From positions 1 through 56,686 of the forward strand of contig JBBWZQ010000414.1 in the NCBI GenBank assembly GCA_039649115.1: a DNA stretch of 56,686 nt. The letters run 5' to 3'. Each line of letters starts with the position of its first letter. The first letter of the stretch is position 1. The stretch comes from DATEJJ01 sp039649115. GTDB lineage: Bacteria; Actinomycetota; Actinomycetes; Mycobacteriales; Micromonosporaceae. Both the position numbers and the translations under genes were made by a program. The notes below the pieces were generated by a model. The model was not told where the DNA came from. It was given only the letters and a program-made list of their open reading frames with translations, and searched no databases. Of the stretch, positions 16,794 to 24,526 are shown one piece after another.

Positions 16794-18304
16794 GCGGTGT
16801 CTCCGGTGATGCCGGCCATCAGCAGGCCCACCTGCTCCCGGGAGGCACCCGCGGGCAGCGTGGCGAGGATCCGGCCCCGGTACATCACGGCGATCCGGTC
16901 GGCGAGCCCGAGCACCTCGTCCAGCTCGCTGGAGACCAGCAGGATCGCGGCGCCCTCGTCGCGCTCCCGGATGACCCGCTCGTGGATGAACTCGGTGGAG
17001 CCCACGTCCACCCCGCGCGTGGGCTGCGCGGCGACGACCATGCGCAGGTCCCGGCTCAGCTCCCGGGCGACGATCACCTTCTGCTGGTTGCCGCCGGAGA
17101 GGGTGCCGACCGGGGTCTCGGACGACGAGGTGCGGATGTCGAACTCGGCGATCAGCTCCTTGGCGGCCCGGCTGATCGCGGCCGGCCGCAGCGCGAGGCC
17201 GGCGGCGTACGGCGGCTGGTCGTACACGTCGAGCACCAGATTCTCCGCGACCGTGAAGTCCTTGACCAGCCCGTCCACGCTGCGGTCCTCGGGGATGTAG
17301 CCGACCCCGGTGCGCAGGGTGTCCTTCGTGTTGCGGGTGGCGATGTTCTGCCCCGCCAGGTCGATCTCCCCGCCCGCCACCGGGCGCAGGCCCATGATCG
17401 CCTCCACCAGCTCGGTCTGCCCGTTGCCCTGCACCCCGGCGATGCCGAGCACCTCGCGGGCGCGTACCGCCAGGTCCACGCCGTCCACCGCGGGGTGCCC
17501 CCGGTCGTCGTAGACCCGCAGGCCCCGTACCGACAGCACCGTCTCGCCGGGGTCGGCGGGCGCCTTGTCGACCGTCAGCCGGACACTGCGCCCGACCATC
17601 AACGCGGCCAGCGAGTCCTCGGTGGCGTCCGGCTGTGCGGTGCCGACCACCTGCCCGCGGCGTACCACGGTGATCCGGTCGGCGATCGCCTTGACCTCTT
17701 TGAGCTTGTGGGTGATGAAGACGATGGACTTGCCGGCCGCCTTCAGCGTGCGCATGACGGACAGCAGCTCGTCGGTCTCCTGCGGGGTGAGTACGGCGGT
17801 CGGCTCGTCCAGGATGAGCAGGTCGACCTCGCGCACCAGGGCCTTGACGATCTCGACCCGCTGCTGCACACCCACGGGCAGGTCCTCGACCGTCGCGTCG
17901 GGGTCCACGGGCAGCCCGTACCGCTGGGACACCTCCAGCACGTGCGAGCGGGCGGTACGGCGGTCCAGCAGCGCGATCGGGCCGGCGCTGGTCTGCTCGG
18001 CGCCCAGCATGATGTTCTCGGTGACGGTGAACACCGGTACGAGCATGAAGTGCTGGTGCACCATGCCGTTGCCGGCGGCGATCGCGTCGCCCGGGCTCCT
18101 GAAGTGCCGGACCGCGCCGTTGACCAGAATCTCGCCCTCGTCGGGCTGGAGCAGCCCGTACAACACGTTCATCAGGGTGGACTTGCCCGCACCGTTCTCG
18201 CCGAGCAGGGCGTGGATCTCACCCGGCTCCACGACCAGGTCGATGTGGTCGTTGGCGACCAGGTCGCCGAAGCGCTTGGTGATGCCGCGCAGTTCGAGTT
18301 TCAG
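16790..18304 (-). CDS. Nucleoside ABC transporter ATP-binding protein (CTG start)
   Basis: A 504-residue protein with two ABC domains in tandem (RbsA/NupO-like). Domain 1 has Walker A GENGAGKST and LLILDEPTAVLTPQE. Domain 2 has a degenerate Walker A (GVQGNGQTELVEA) and an LSGGNQQKV signature. No ATG, GTG or TTG gives a complete N-terminus: the first GTG (18232) would remove the first beta strand and A-loop region. Reading 24 codons further upstream to CTG 18304 yields KLELRGITKRFGDLVANDH, the expected family N-terminus. That CTG has an excellent GGGAGG six to seven bases upstream, so a CTG start is proposed. The gene sits between the binding-protein gene and the permeases in a nucleoside import operon. 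Confidence 0.9.
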   Translation of the reverse strand: MKLELRGITKRFGDLVANDHIDLVVEPGEIHALLGENGAGKSTLMNVLYGLLQPDEGEILVNGAVRHFRSPGDAIAAGNGMVHQHFMLVPVFTVTENIMLGAEQTSAGPIALLDRRTARSHVLEVSQRYGLPVDPDATVEDLPVGVQQRVEIVKALVREVDLLILDEPTAVLTPQETDELLSVMRTLKAAGKSIVFITHKLKEVKAIADRITVVRRGQVVGTAQPDATEDSLAALMVGRSVRLTVDKAPADPGETVLSVRGLRVYDDRGHPAVDGVDLAVRAREVLGIAGVQGNGQTELVEAIMGLRPVAGGEIDLAGQNIATRNTKDTLRTGVGYIPEDRSVDGLVKDFTVAENLVLDVYDQPPYAAGLALRPAAISRAAKELIAEFDIRTSSSETPVGTLSGGNQQKVIVARELSRDLRMVVAAQPTRGVDVGSTEFIHERVIRERDEGAAILLVSSELDEVLGLADRIAVMYRGRILATLPAGASREQVGLLMAGITGDTA

Positions 18305-18387
18305 GGCAGTCCTCCCTGGTTTCCCTGAGGCCCGAACGCCGCTGCGGGCCGACAGAATCGTCGACCCGAGCGGCGTCGGGGACGCCT

Positions 18388-18408
18388 CGGCGTGATCTTC
18401 TCACGCCG
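18388..18408 (-). terminator. Intercistronic stem-loop between binding-protein and ATPase genes
   Basis: A perfect 8-bp stem (CGGCGTGA / TCACGCCG) with a 5-base loop sits 18 bases after the BMP lipoprotein stop and 83 bases before the ATPase start. No U-tract follows. Such hairpins behind a binding-protein cistron often act as partial terminators or 3'-end stabilisers, raising binding protein over transporter subunits; that role here is inferred. Confidence 0.5.
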
Positions 18409-18426
18409 CGCGCCGGGATGGCACTA

Positions 18427-19533
18427 CTACTTGGGCTGGGCCGGTGAGGTCACCTTGACCTTGCCGGAGATGATGTCCTGCTTGAGCTGCGTGATCTCGC
18501 TCTGCAGGTCGGCCGGCACCTTGCTCTCGAACTGGTGGTACGGCGCGAGCTGCACGCCGTTGTTGTCCAGCGTGCCGATCGAACCGGTGCCGCCCTGCAG
18601 CGTGCCGCCGGCCAGCTTGGTCACGGCTTCCTTCACCGTGTCCGAGATGTTCTTGACCACCGTCGAGAGGAACACCGAGCAGTACTGGGAGGCGCTGTTG
18701 CAGCCGTCCTGGTCGACCCAGATCACGCTGAACTTGCCGCCGGACTGCTGCGCCGCCGAGGCGGTGCCCAGGCCCGTGCCGCCCGCCACCGGCAGGATCA
18801 CGTCCGCCCCCTGCGCGACGAACGCGTCGCTGAGCTGCTTGCCGGCGTTCTGGTCGGTGAACGGGTTCTGGCCGGGCACGAAGCTGCCGTTCTGGGTCGC
18901 CTTGTTCCAGCCGAGCACCTGCACCTTCTTGCTCTTCACCTGGTTGTACTGTGCGACGCCGTCGGCGAAGCCGTCCATGAAGATGGTGACCGGCGGGATC
19001 TTGAGGCCGCCGTACGTGGCGACCTTCCCGGTCTTGCTGTACCCCGCCGCGAGGTAACCGGCCAGGTATCCGGCCTGCGCGGTGTCGAACTGCATCGAGT
19101 AGACGTTGGGCAACGCGATCGACGAGTCGATGATGGCGAACTTCTTGCTCGGGTATGCCGTGGCCGCCTTGGTGGTGGCATCGGCCATCAGGCCACCGAC
19201 CGCCAGGATCAGGTCGCAGTTCTTCTGCGCGTACGCGTTGAGGTTGGGCGTGTAGTCGGCCTCGGAGCCGGACTGCGTGTATTCACTCGTGACATTGCTG
19301 TTCTGCTGCCCGGCGGCCTGCAGGCCGGCCCACGCCGAAGCGTTGAAGGACCGGTCGTTGATGCCACCTGTATCGGTCACCATGCAGGCGTGCACCTTGG
19401 TGCCACTCGCACTGGCCGCCGAGCTGGCGCCGCCGTTGCTCTTCGCTGGAGGCTTGCCGCAGGCCGCGGCGGCGAGCACGAGGCCCCCGACCGCGAGCAC
19501 GCCGACCAGCCTGATCCCACGCACTTGGCGCAA
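18427..19533 (-). CDS. BMP-family nucleoside-binding lipoprotein
   Basis: A 368-residue basic membrane protein (BMP/PnrA-like) lipoprotein that delivers nucleosides to the downstream ABC transporter. The signal peptide ends in lipobox AAAAC near residue 25. The mature part has the family opening VHACMVTDTGGINDRSFN, where the Asp and Asn contact nucleoside, plus the motifs DLILAVGGLMADA and ADVILPVAGGTGLG. The start is TTG 19533 with AAGGAG upstream; GTG 19521 is a weaker alternative. It is first in its operon. The upstream region (19534-19718) contains two TAACGT words 26 bases apart on the minus strand (19641-19646 and 19615-19620), possible promoter or operator elements. Confidence 0.93.
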   Translation of the reverse strand: MRQVRGIRLVGVLAVGGLVLAAAACGKPPAKSNGGASSAASASGTKVHACMVTDTGGINDRSFNASAWAGLQAAGQQNSNVTSEYTQSGSEADYTPNLNAYAQKNCDLILAVGGLMADATTKAATAYPSKKFAIIDSSIALPNVYSMQFDTAQAGYLAGYLAAGYSKTGKVATYGGLKIPPVTIFMDGFADGVAQYNQVKSKKVQVLGWNKATQNGSFVPGQNPFTDQNAGKQLSDAFVAQGADVILPVAGGTGLGTASAAQQSGGKFSVIWVDQDGCNSASQYCSVFLSTVVKNISDTVKEAVTKLAGGTLQGGTGSIGTLDNNGVQLAPYHQFESKVPADLQSEITQLKQDIISGKVKVTSPAQPK

Positions 19534-19718
19534 GACGATCTCTCCTTCCACCACACCGCAGGATCGCGGCGCCATCAATGGTCGGCAGCGTACGCCTGGC
19601 GCCCGACCAGAAGTACGTTATGAGGCGGTACCTCGCCGGGACGTTACAGGGCCGAGACGCAGTCGTGTCCGGCTTGCCCGTGAAACCGACCTTGGGCGCT
19701 GACCAGCAGTTTTCGTGA

Positions 19719-20066
19719 TCAAAGCCAAAACTCGCCGATCGCGGCATTCCCGAGCGCCAACACGATGACCGCGAGGAAGTGACCGCGGTTCACCTTCTCC
19801 CGCTTCCGCGAGAAGAAGGTCATCGCCAGTACGGCAAGCGCGACCACGAGCTTGATGACCAGTCCCACCGGGCTCGGATCAGGCTCACTCTTCGGGCGCA
19901 GCGGGGCCGCCAGGGCCAGCCCGGTGACGACCTGGGTGGCGGCGCCGTACAGCATCGCCATGTTGATCCGCAGCCGGCCGGACAGGTACTGGGCGACAGC
20001 ACCGCCGAGCAGCAGCGCGAACCCGATCAGGTGCAGGTAGATGATCGCCTTGTGCAGGGTTTCCAT
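19719..20066 (-). CDS. Small four-helix integral membrane protein
   Basis: A 115-residue hydrophobic protein with four predicted membrane segments: about 8-27, 36-56, 67-87 and 95-113. A basic loop (FFSRKREKVNRGH) lies between the third and fourth. ATG 20066 is preceded by CGGAG. I do not recognise a characterised family. His and Lys near the first helix (YLHLIGFALLLGG) recall small haem-, copper- or DUF2269-like membrane proteins, but this is only resemblance. It is separately transcribed from its neighbours as far as spacing shows. Confidence 0.75.
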   Translation of the reverse strand: METLHKAIIYLHLIGFALLLGGAVAQYLSGRLRINMAMLYGAATQVVTGLALAAPLRPKSEPDPSPVGLVIKLVVALAVLAMTFFSRKREKVNRGHFLAVIVLALGNAAIGEFWL

Positions 20067-20224
20067 TACCGACTCCGATCTGGCGGGATGCGCCGGGCAG
20101 CGAGCAGACCTCGCACGCCGAGCACCAGAAACCCGGCCCACCTGTGGGAAAGCACCACGGCACGGCAGTATGCCCGATCGCGGTCACCCCGCGCCCCCCG
20201 ACCCCTCATTCGTCAAGCGGGGAG

Positions 20225-21235
20225 TCACGAGGCTGCGGTCGCCGGTACCTCGCCTTCGCGGATCGGGCGCAGCGGCACCGCCTGACCGGCCTGCCCGGCC
20301 GCGCGGCGCGGTGCCAGGGCGACCAGCGCCAGCCCGGCGAGTGCCCAGCCACCGAGCACGCAGGCCGCCAGGAAGCCACCGTTGCCCGAGAAGTACGCCA
20401 CCGAGCGCAGCAGCGTGGCGCCGGCGCCGGGCGGCAGCCCCTGACCGACCTGGCCCCACGGCCGGGGCAGCAGCTCCGGGGCGCTGGCCGCACCGGACAG
20501 CGGGTTGCCGACGAGGAAGACCAGCAGCGCGCCGAGGCCCAGTCCGGCCCGGCCGAGCAGCGCGCCCAGGCCGGCGACGCCCGCGCCCGCGGCGAGCGTC
20601 AGCAGGGCGATCGCGGCGGCGTCGGACGCGTAGGCGCCCCCGAGAACACCGAGCCAGCCGTGCAGCACCGCGGTACCGACCACCCCGGCGAGCAGGGCGT
20701 ACCCGAGCAGGCCGGCCAGCCGGGCGACCCGTCCGGGCACCAGGAGGGTGAGCAGGAGGCCGGCGGCGACGCTGGTCAACACGAGCGGCAGCAGGCCGGC
20801 GGCGAAGCCGGCGCCACGCGGGTCGGCGGTGGCGGTGGGTACCACGTCCACCACGCGCGCAGCGGGCGCGCCCAGCTCCTGGGCCGCCTGGGTGAGCAGG
20901 GTCGCGACGGTCGGGCTGGCCGCCGAGGCGACGTGCAGGGTGACGCCGCCGGCCCCGAGGACGAACGCGGCGTAGGCGCGGCGGTGGCGCAGGGCAGCGT
21001 CGGCGGCCGGCGCGTCGGGCACGGTCGACACCGTGAAAGCGCCCGGCCGGGTGGAGCGCAGCCGGCCGGCGAGAGCCTCGACGCCCGGTGCCGAGGCTGG
21101 TGACGATCCGGCGACGACGACCGGCAGCTCGCGCGGCCCGGCCTTCGCGGCCGGCGCGGCGAACAGCGGTACCAGCAGGGCCTGAATGGTCACGACGCCC
21201 GCCGCGACGAGCAGCGCCGTTCTCAGCCTGGTCAT
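20225..21235 (-). CDS. ABC-2/YhgE-like multi-pass membrane protein
   Basis: A 336-residue protein. It has an N-terminal signal anchor (residues 5-28), an extracytoplasmic domain of about 120 residues, then about six membrane helices from 160 to 315 and a short cytoplasmic tail. This layout fits the YhgE/Pip, DUF3533 or ABC-2 permease-like family, often paired with TetR regulators and implicated in export or drug tolerance. A GGAGGAG ribosome site lies just before ATG 21235. It is transcribed divergently from the TetR gene across 92 bases carrying two matching operators, so repression by that TetR is very likely. The substrate is unknown. Confidence 0.75.
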   Translation of the reverse strand: MTRLRTALLVAAGVVTIQALLVPLFAAPAAKAGPRELPVVVAGSSPASAPGVEALAGRLRSTRPGAFTVSTVPDAPAADAALRHRRAYAAFVLGAGGVTLHVASAASPTVATLLTQAAQELGAPAARVVDVVPTATADPRGAGFAAGLLPLVLTSVAAGLLLTLLVPGRVARLAGLLGYALLAGVVGTAVLHGWLGVLGGAYASDAAAIALLTLAAGAGVAGLGALLGRAGLGLGALLVFLVGNPLSGAASAPELLPRPWGQVGQGLPPGAGATLLRSVAYFSGNGGFLAACVLGGWALAGLALVALAPRRAAGQAGQAVPLRPIREGEVPATAAS

Positions 21236-21249
21236 GGCTCCTCCTACAA

Positions 21250-21263
21250 AACGAGGCTTCGTT
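21250..21263. promoter_or_regulatory. TetR operator 1
   Basis: AACGAGGCTTCGTT is a palindrome with 5-bp arms AACGA/TCGTT. It lies 14 bases upstream of the membrane-protein start, overlapping its likely leader or promoter. The second copy in the same intergenic region has identical arms and spacing. Confidence 0.7.
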
Positions 21264-21300
21264 CTTTATTAGGATGCGCCGGGCCACCGGAGGCGTCAAG

Positions 21301-21320
21301 AACGAGGGTTCGTTTTATAT
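21301..21320. promoter_or_regulatory. TetR operator 2 with leaderless tetR promoter
   Basis: AACGAGGGTTCGTT (21301-21314) has the same AACGA/TCGTT arms as operator 1 and directly abuts a TTATAT -10 box (21315-21320). The tetR ATG begins 7 bases after that box, so the transcript probably starts at or next to the A of the ATG and is leaderless. Binding here would occlude RNA polymerase, giving autorepression. Confidence 0.65.
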
Positions 21321-21327
21321 TGGTCGT

Positions 21328-21978
21328 ATGCCCAAGGTCACCGACGCCCACCTCGCCGCCCGGCGGCAGCAGATCATCGACGCCGCGCGCCGGTGCTTCG
21401 TGCGCAGCGGCTTCCACGCCACCTCGATGCAGGACGTGATCGCCGAGGCAGGGCTCTCGATCGGCGCGGTCTACCGCTACTTCCCCAGCAAGAACGATCT
21501 GATCGTGGCCATCGCGGAGCAGGTCGTCGCGGAGATCGACGCGGTGCTCGCGGAGACGGCCGAGCCGGGGCTGCGGCTCGCGGACGCGCTGGACCGCACG
21601 GTCGACACCGTCCACGGCCAGCTCGGGCCGGACGGCGCGCTGCGCATCGCGGTGCAGATCTGGGCGCAGGCGCTGCTCGACCCGGCGCTCGCCCGCTTCG
21701 CGGGCGGCGTCTACGAGCGGCTGCGCGGGCGGTTCGTCGCGCTGGCGGCCGCCGCGCAGCAGGCGGGCGACCTGCCGGCCGACGCCGATCCGCGGGTCCT
21801 GGGGGCGGCGCTGTTCGCGATGTTTCCGGGGTACGGGCTGCAGCACATGCTGACCGGTTCCCCTAGCCCCGAAGAGTTCAAGGCCGGGATACGCCTGCTA
21901 CTCCCGGCTCGTCGTGAGCCAGCACCCGGGCTGGATCAGCACGGCGGCGCTCGTCAGTCCGCCACCACCCAGACCTGA
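21328..21978 (+). CDS. TetR-family transcriptional regulator
   Basis: A 216-residue TetR repressor. The N-terminal HTH spans about residues 10-57: RQQIIDAARRCFVRSGFHAT, then AGLSIGAVYRYFPSKNDL with the typical recognition helix. A variable ligand-binding helical domain follows. ATG 21328 is preferred; the Arg-rich frame extending upstream is noise through the divergent intergenic region. There is no Shine-Dalgarno, consistent with leaderless translation. The 3' end overlaps the convergent neopullulanase stop by 25 bases. It most likely represses the divergent membrane protein and itself through the two AACGA-N4-TCGTT operators. Confidence 0.93.
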   Translation: MPKVTDAHLAARRQQIIDAARRCFVRSGFHATSMQDVIAEAGLSIGAVYRYFPSKNDLIVAIAEQVVAEIDAVLAETAEPGLRLADALDRTVDTVHGQLGPDGALRIAVQIWAQALLDPALARFAGGVYERLRGRFVALAAAAQQAGDLPADADPRVLGAALFAMFPGYGLQHMLTGSPSPEEFKAGIRLLLPARREPAPGLDQHGGARQSATTQT

Positions 21979-23687
21979 AGCGTCGGACCGTCGCCGGGCA
22001 GGTACCCGTCGAGGGCCGCCCCGCCGTACAGGTTCGTCCCGCGGTGCGGCACCGGTACCGGCGCACCGGACGCCCGGCGGGCGAGCACCAGCAGCCGCTG
22101 CGCCGGGGTCTCCCGCCAGAACGCCAGCACGTCCTCGTCCACGTGCTCGATGCGCAGCCCGCCGGACCGCAGCGCCGGCTGGGCCCGGCGCAGCCCGACG
22201 AGCGCCCGGTACCGGTGCAGCGTCGCGGTGTCCCAGGTGGACCGGTCGGCCCACGGCATCGGGCGGCGGGCGTCCTCGCCGTTGACGCCCTGCAGACCCA
22301 GTTCGTCGCCGGCGAAGATCATCGGTACCCCGGGCAGCGTGGCGAGCAGGCCGGCCGCCACCTCACCGCGACCCGGATCGCGCACCACCGTGCGGATGCG
22401 CGGGGTGTCGTGCGAGCCGAGCAGGTTCCACGAGTTGGTCAGCGACCGCCAGGACACCCGCGCGGCGAATTCGCGCATGGTCGCCAGTACGGCCGGGCCG
22501 CCCCACCGCGGCACCGGCACCGGCACGCCGAGGAAGTGCGACAGGTCGAGGTCGGGCGAGCGCAGCCAGGTCCACAGTGGACGAGTGAAGCCGGCGTGGT
22601 TCATGGTGCCCTGCCAGCCGTCGCGGTCCAGGTCCCCGGTGGCGTCGTGGGTGTGCTCGGCGAGGAGGAGGGCACCCGGCACGGCGGCCCGCAGCGCCGC
22701 CGCGACCTCGTGGTTGTAGTCGTCGCCGCGCAGCCGGCCGGTCATGTTGGCCACATCCACCCGCCAGCCGTCCAGGTCGCGCAGCCAGCGGGTGGCCACA
22801 CCGTCGGCCGGGTCCAGGAAGCGCCGCCGCAGTTCCGGGCTGCCCCAGTTCAGCTTCGGCAGGTCCGGAAAGCCCTGCCACGCCTCGTACCGGCCGGAAT
22901 CGTCCACATAGTACAGAGACTTCTCGGCCACCCACGGGTGCGTGTGGCCGGTGTGGTTGGTGGTCAGGTCGCCGATCAGCCGGATGCCCCGGTCGTGCAG
23001 GGCCTTGGCCAGCCGGTGCAGGGCCGCGTCGCCGCCCAGCAGCGGGTCCACCTGGTCGAAGGAGGAGGCGTTGTAGCGGTGGTTGGACGGGGCCGGGAAG
23101 ATCGGCGTCAGGTAGACGGCGTTGGCGCCCAGCGCCTCGATGTGGTCGAGGTGCCCGGCGATGCCGTCCAGGTCGCCGCCGTAGAACTGGATCGGCGTCT
23201 GCGGGCCGCTGCCGATGACCGGATCGTCCCAGGCGCACGGGATCGCCCAGCCCGGCACCTGCCGGTCCCGGGCGGCCGCCGAGCGGGCGAAGCGGTCCGG
23301 GAATATCTGGTACACCACGGAATCCGCGTGCCAGGCCGGTGGCGGCGGGTACGCGACGAGCCGGAAGTCGGTCGCGTCGGACACGTCGTGCGCGACGACG
23401 CCTCTCCCGGTCAGCCACCGGTACCGGCCAGCCGCGTCGACGAGCAGGAAGCGGTAGTTCGTGACCGGGTTGTGCACCTCGACCTCGGCACGCCACCAGA
23501 CCTCGCCCGGTGCCTCCCGGTCCACACTGGACATCGCGAACCGCGGTTCACCGTCTGGAGTGGACCGTGCCCACACCATCGACACCCCGGCCCCGGCCGG
23601 TACCCGTACCCACACGGTCACCGTGTCACCGAGGTCGGGCGCGGGATCCGAGACGTACAGCGCGGAACCGTCGTGATGTGGCGTCAT
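21954..23687 (-). CDS. Neopullulanase/cyclomaltodextrinase-type GH13 enzyme
   Basis: A 577-residue cytoplasmic GH13 glycoside hydrolase hydrolysing maltodextrins, pullulan-type or cyclic glucans. Residues 1-115 form a CBM34-like N-terminal beta domain (VWWRAEVEVHNPVTNYRFLL). The barrel follows from VVYQIFPDRFARS, with DLTTNHTGHTH (region I), GWRVDVANM (region II, nucleophile Asp), LLAEHTHD (region III, acid Glu) and LGSHDTPRI (region IV). The start ATG 23687 overlaps the MalG stop in an ATGA. There is no signal peptide, so it acts on imported dextrins. It is the last gene of the malEFG operon. Confidence 0.92.
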   Translation of the reverse strand: MTPHHDGSALYVSDPAPDLGDTVTVWVRVPAGAGVSMVWARSTPDGEPRFAMSSVDREAPGEVWWRAEVEVHNPVTNYRFLLVDAAGRYRWLTGRGVVAHDVSDATDFRLVAYPPPPAWHADSVVYQIFPDRFARSAAARDRQVPGWAIPCAWDDPVIGSGPQTPIQFYGGDLDGIAGHLDHIEALGANAVYLTPIFPAPSNHRYNASSFDQVDPLLGGDAALHRLAKALHDRGIRLIGDLTTNHTGHTHPWVAEKSLYYVDDSGRYEAWQGFPDLPKLNWGSPELRRRFLDPADGVATRWLRDLDGWRVDVANMTGRLRGDDYNHEVAAALRAAVPGALLLAEHTHDATGDLDRDGWQGTMNHAGFTRPLWTWLRSPDLDLSHFLGVPVPVPRWGGPAVLATMREFAARVSWRSLTNSWNLLGSHDTPRIRTVVRDPGRGEVAAGLLATLPGVPMIFAGDELGLQGVNGEDARRPMPWADRSTWDTATLHRYRALVGLRRAQPALRSGGLRIEHVDEDVLAFWRETPAQRLLVLARRASGAPVPVPHRGTNLYGGAALDGYLPGDGPTLQVWVVAD

Positions 23688-24526
23688 CCCTTCACCGCTC
23701 CCACGGTCAGGCCGGACACGATGTACCGCTGCAGGAACCGGAAGAGCACCACGGTCGGGACCGCGGTGAGCAGCGAGCCGGCGGCGAACATGCCGAAGTT
23801 GGCGTTGCGTTCCCCCTGCAGCAGGCCGAACAGGCCGACCGCGAGGGTCTTGGTGTCCGGGCTGGTGAGGAAGGTGCTCGCCAGCAGGAACTCGTTGATG
23901 TTCGCGATGAAGGAGATCAGTCCGGTCACCGCGATGATCGGCGTGACCAGCGGCAGGATGATCCGGAAGAAGGTCTGCGCGTGGCTCGCGCCGTCCATCA
24001 CCGCCGACTCGTCGATCTCCTTCGGCACCGTGTCCAGAAACCCCTTCATCAGCCAGGTGTTGATGCCCAGCGCGCCACCGAGAATGATCAGGATCAGGCC
24101 CCATTCGGTGTTCAGCCCGATCGCCGGGTAGAAGTCGCCGATCGCGCCGAACATCAGGAAGATCGCCACGACCGCGAGGAACTGCGGGAACATCTGGATC
24201 AGCAGCAGCGCCATCAACCCCACGCGCCGGCCGGCGAAACGCATGCGGGAGAAGGCGTAGGCCGCCGCGATCGACATGAACACGCTGGCGGCCGAGGACA
24301 CGCCGGCGATGAGGATCGAGTTGAGGTACCAGTACCCGAAGGCCGTCCTGTGGAACAGGTCGGCGAAGTTGTGCAGCCCGGCTCCGGTCGGCACCAGGTC
24401 GGTCGAGGACAGCGAGCCGACCGGGTTGACCGCGGCCGAGACCACGAACACGACCGGGAACAGTGAGAACAGCACGGCGAGGATGCCGACGAGGTGCCGC
24501 CACCCGACCCGCCCGAACCAGCTCAT
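23684..24526 (-). CDS. malG: Maltose/maltodextrin ABC transporter permease MalG-like
   Basis: A 280-residue six-helix inner-membrane permease. The EAA loop IDESAVMDGASHAQTFFRII near residue 190 is the contact site for the ATPase. The C-terminus IVSGLTVGAVKG is typical of MalG and binds the cognate MalF/MalE complex. ATG 24526 overlaps the MalF stop (ATGA, 24523-24526), with GGAGG upstream. No dedicated ATPase is in the cluster, as is usual in actinobacteria, where a shared MsiK-type ATPase elsewhere energises many CUT1 importers. Confidence 0.95.
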   Translation of the reverse strand: MSWFGRVGWRHLVGILAVLFSLFPVVFVVSAAVNPVGSLSSTDLVPTGAGLHNFADLFHRTAFGYWYLNSILIAGVSSAASVFMSIAAAYAFSRMRFAGRRVGLMALLLIQMFPQFLAVVAIFLMFGAIGDFYPAIGLNTEWGLILIILGGALGINTWLMKGFLDTVPKEIDESAVMDGASHAQTFFRIILPLVTPIIAVTGLISFIANINEFLLASTFLTSPDTKTLAVGLFGLLQGERNANFGMFAAGSLLTAVPTVVLFRFLQRYIVSGLTVGAVKG

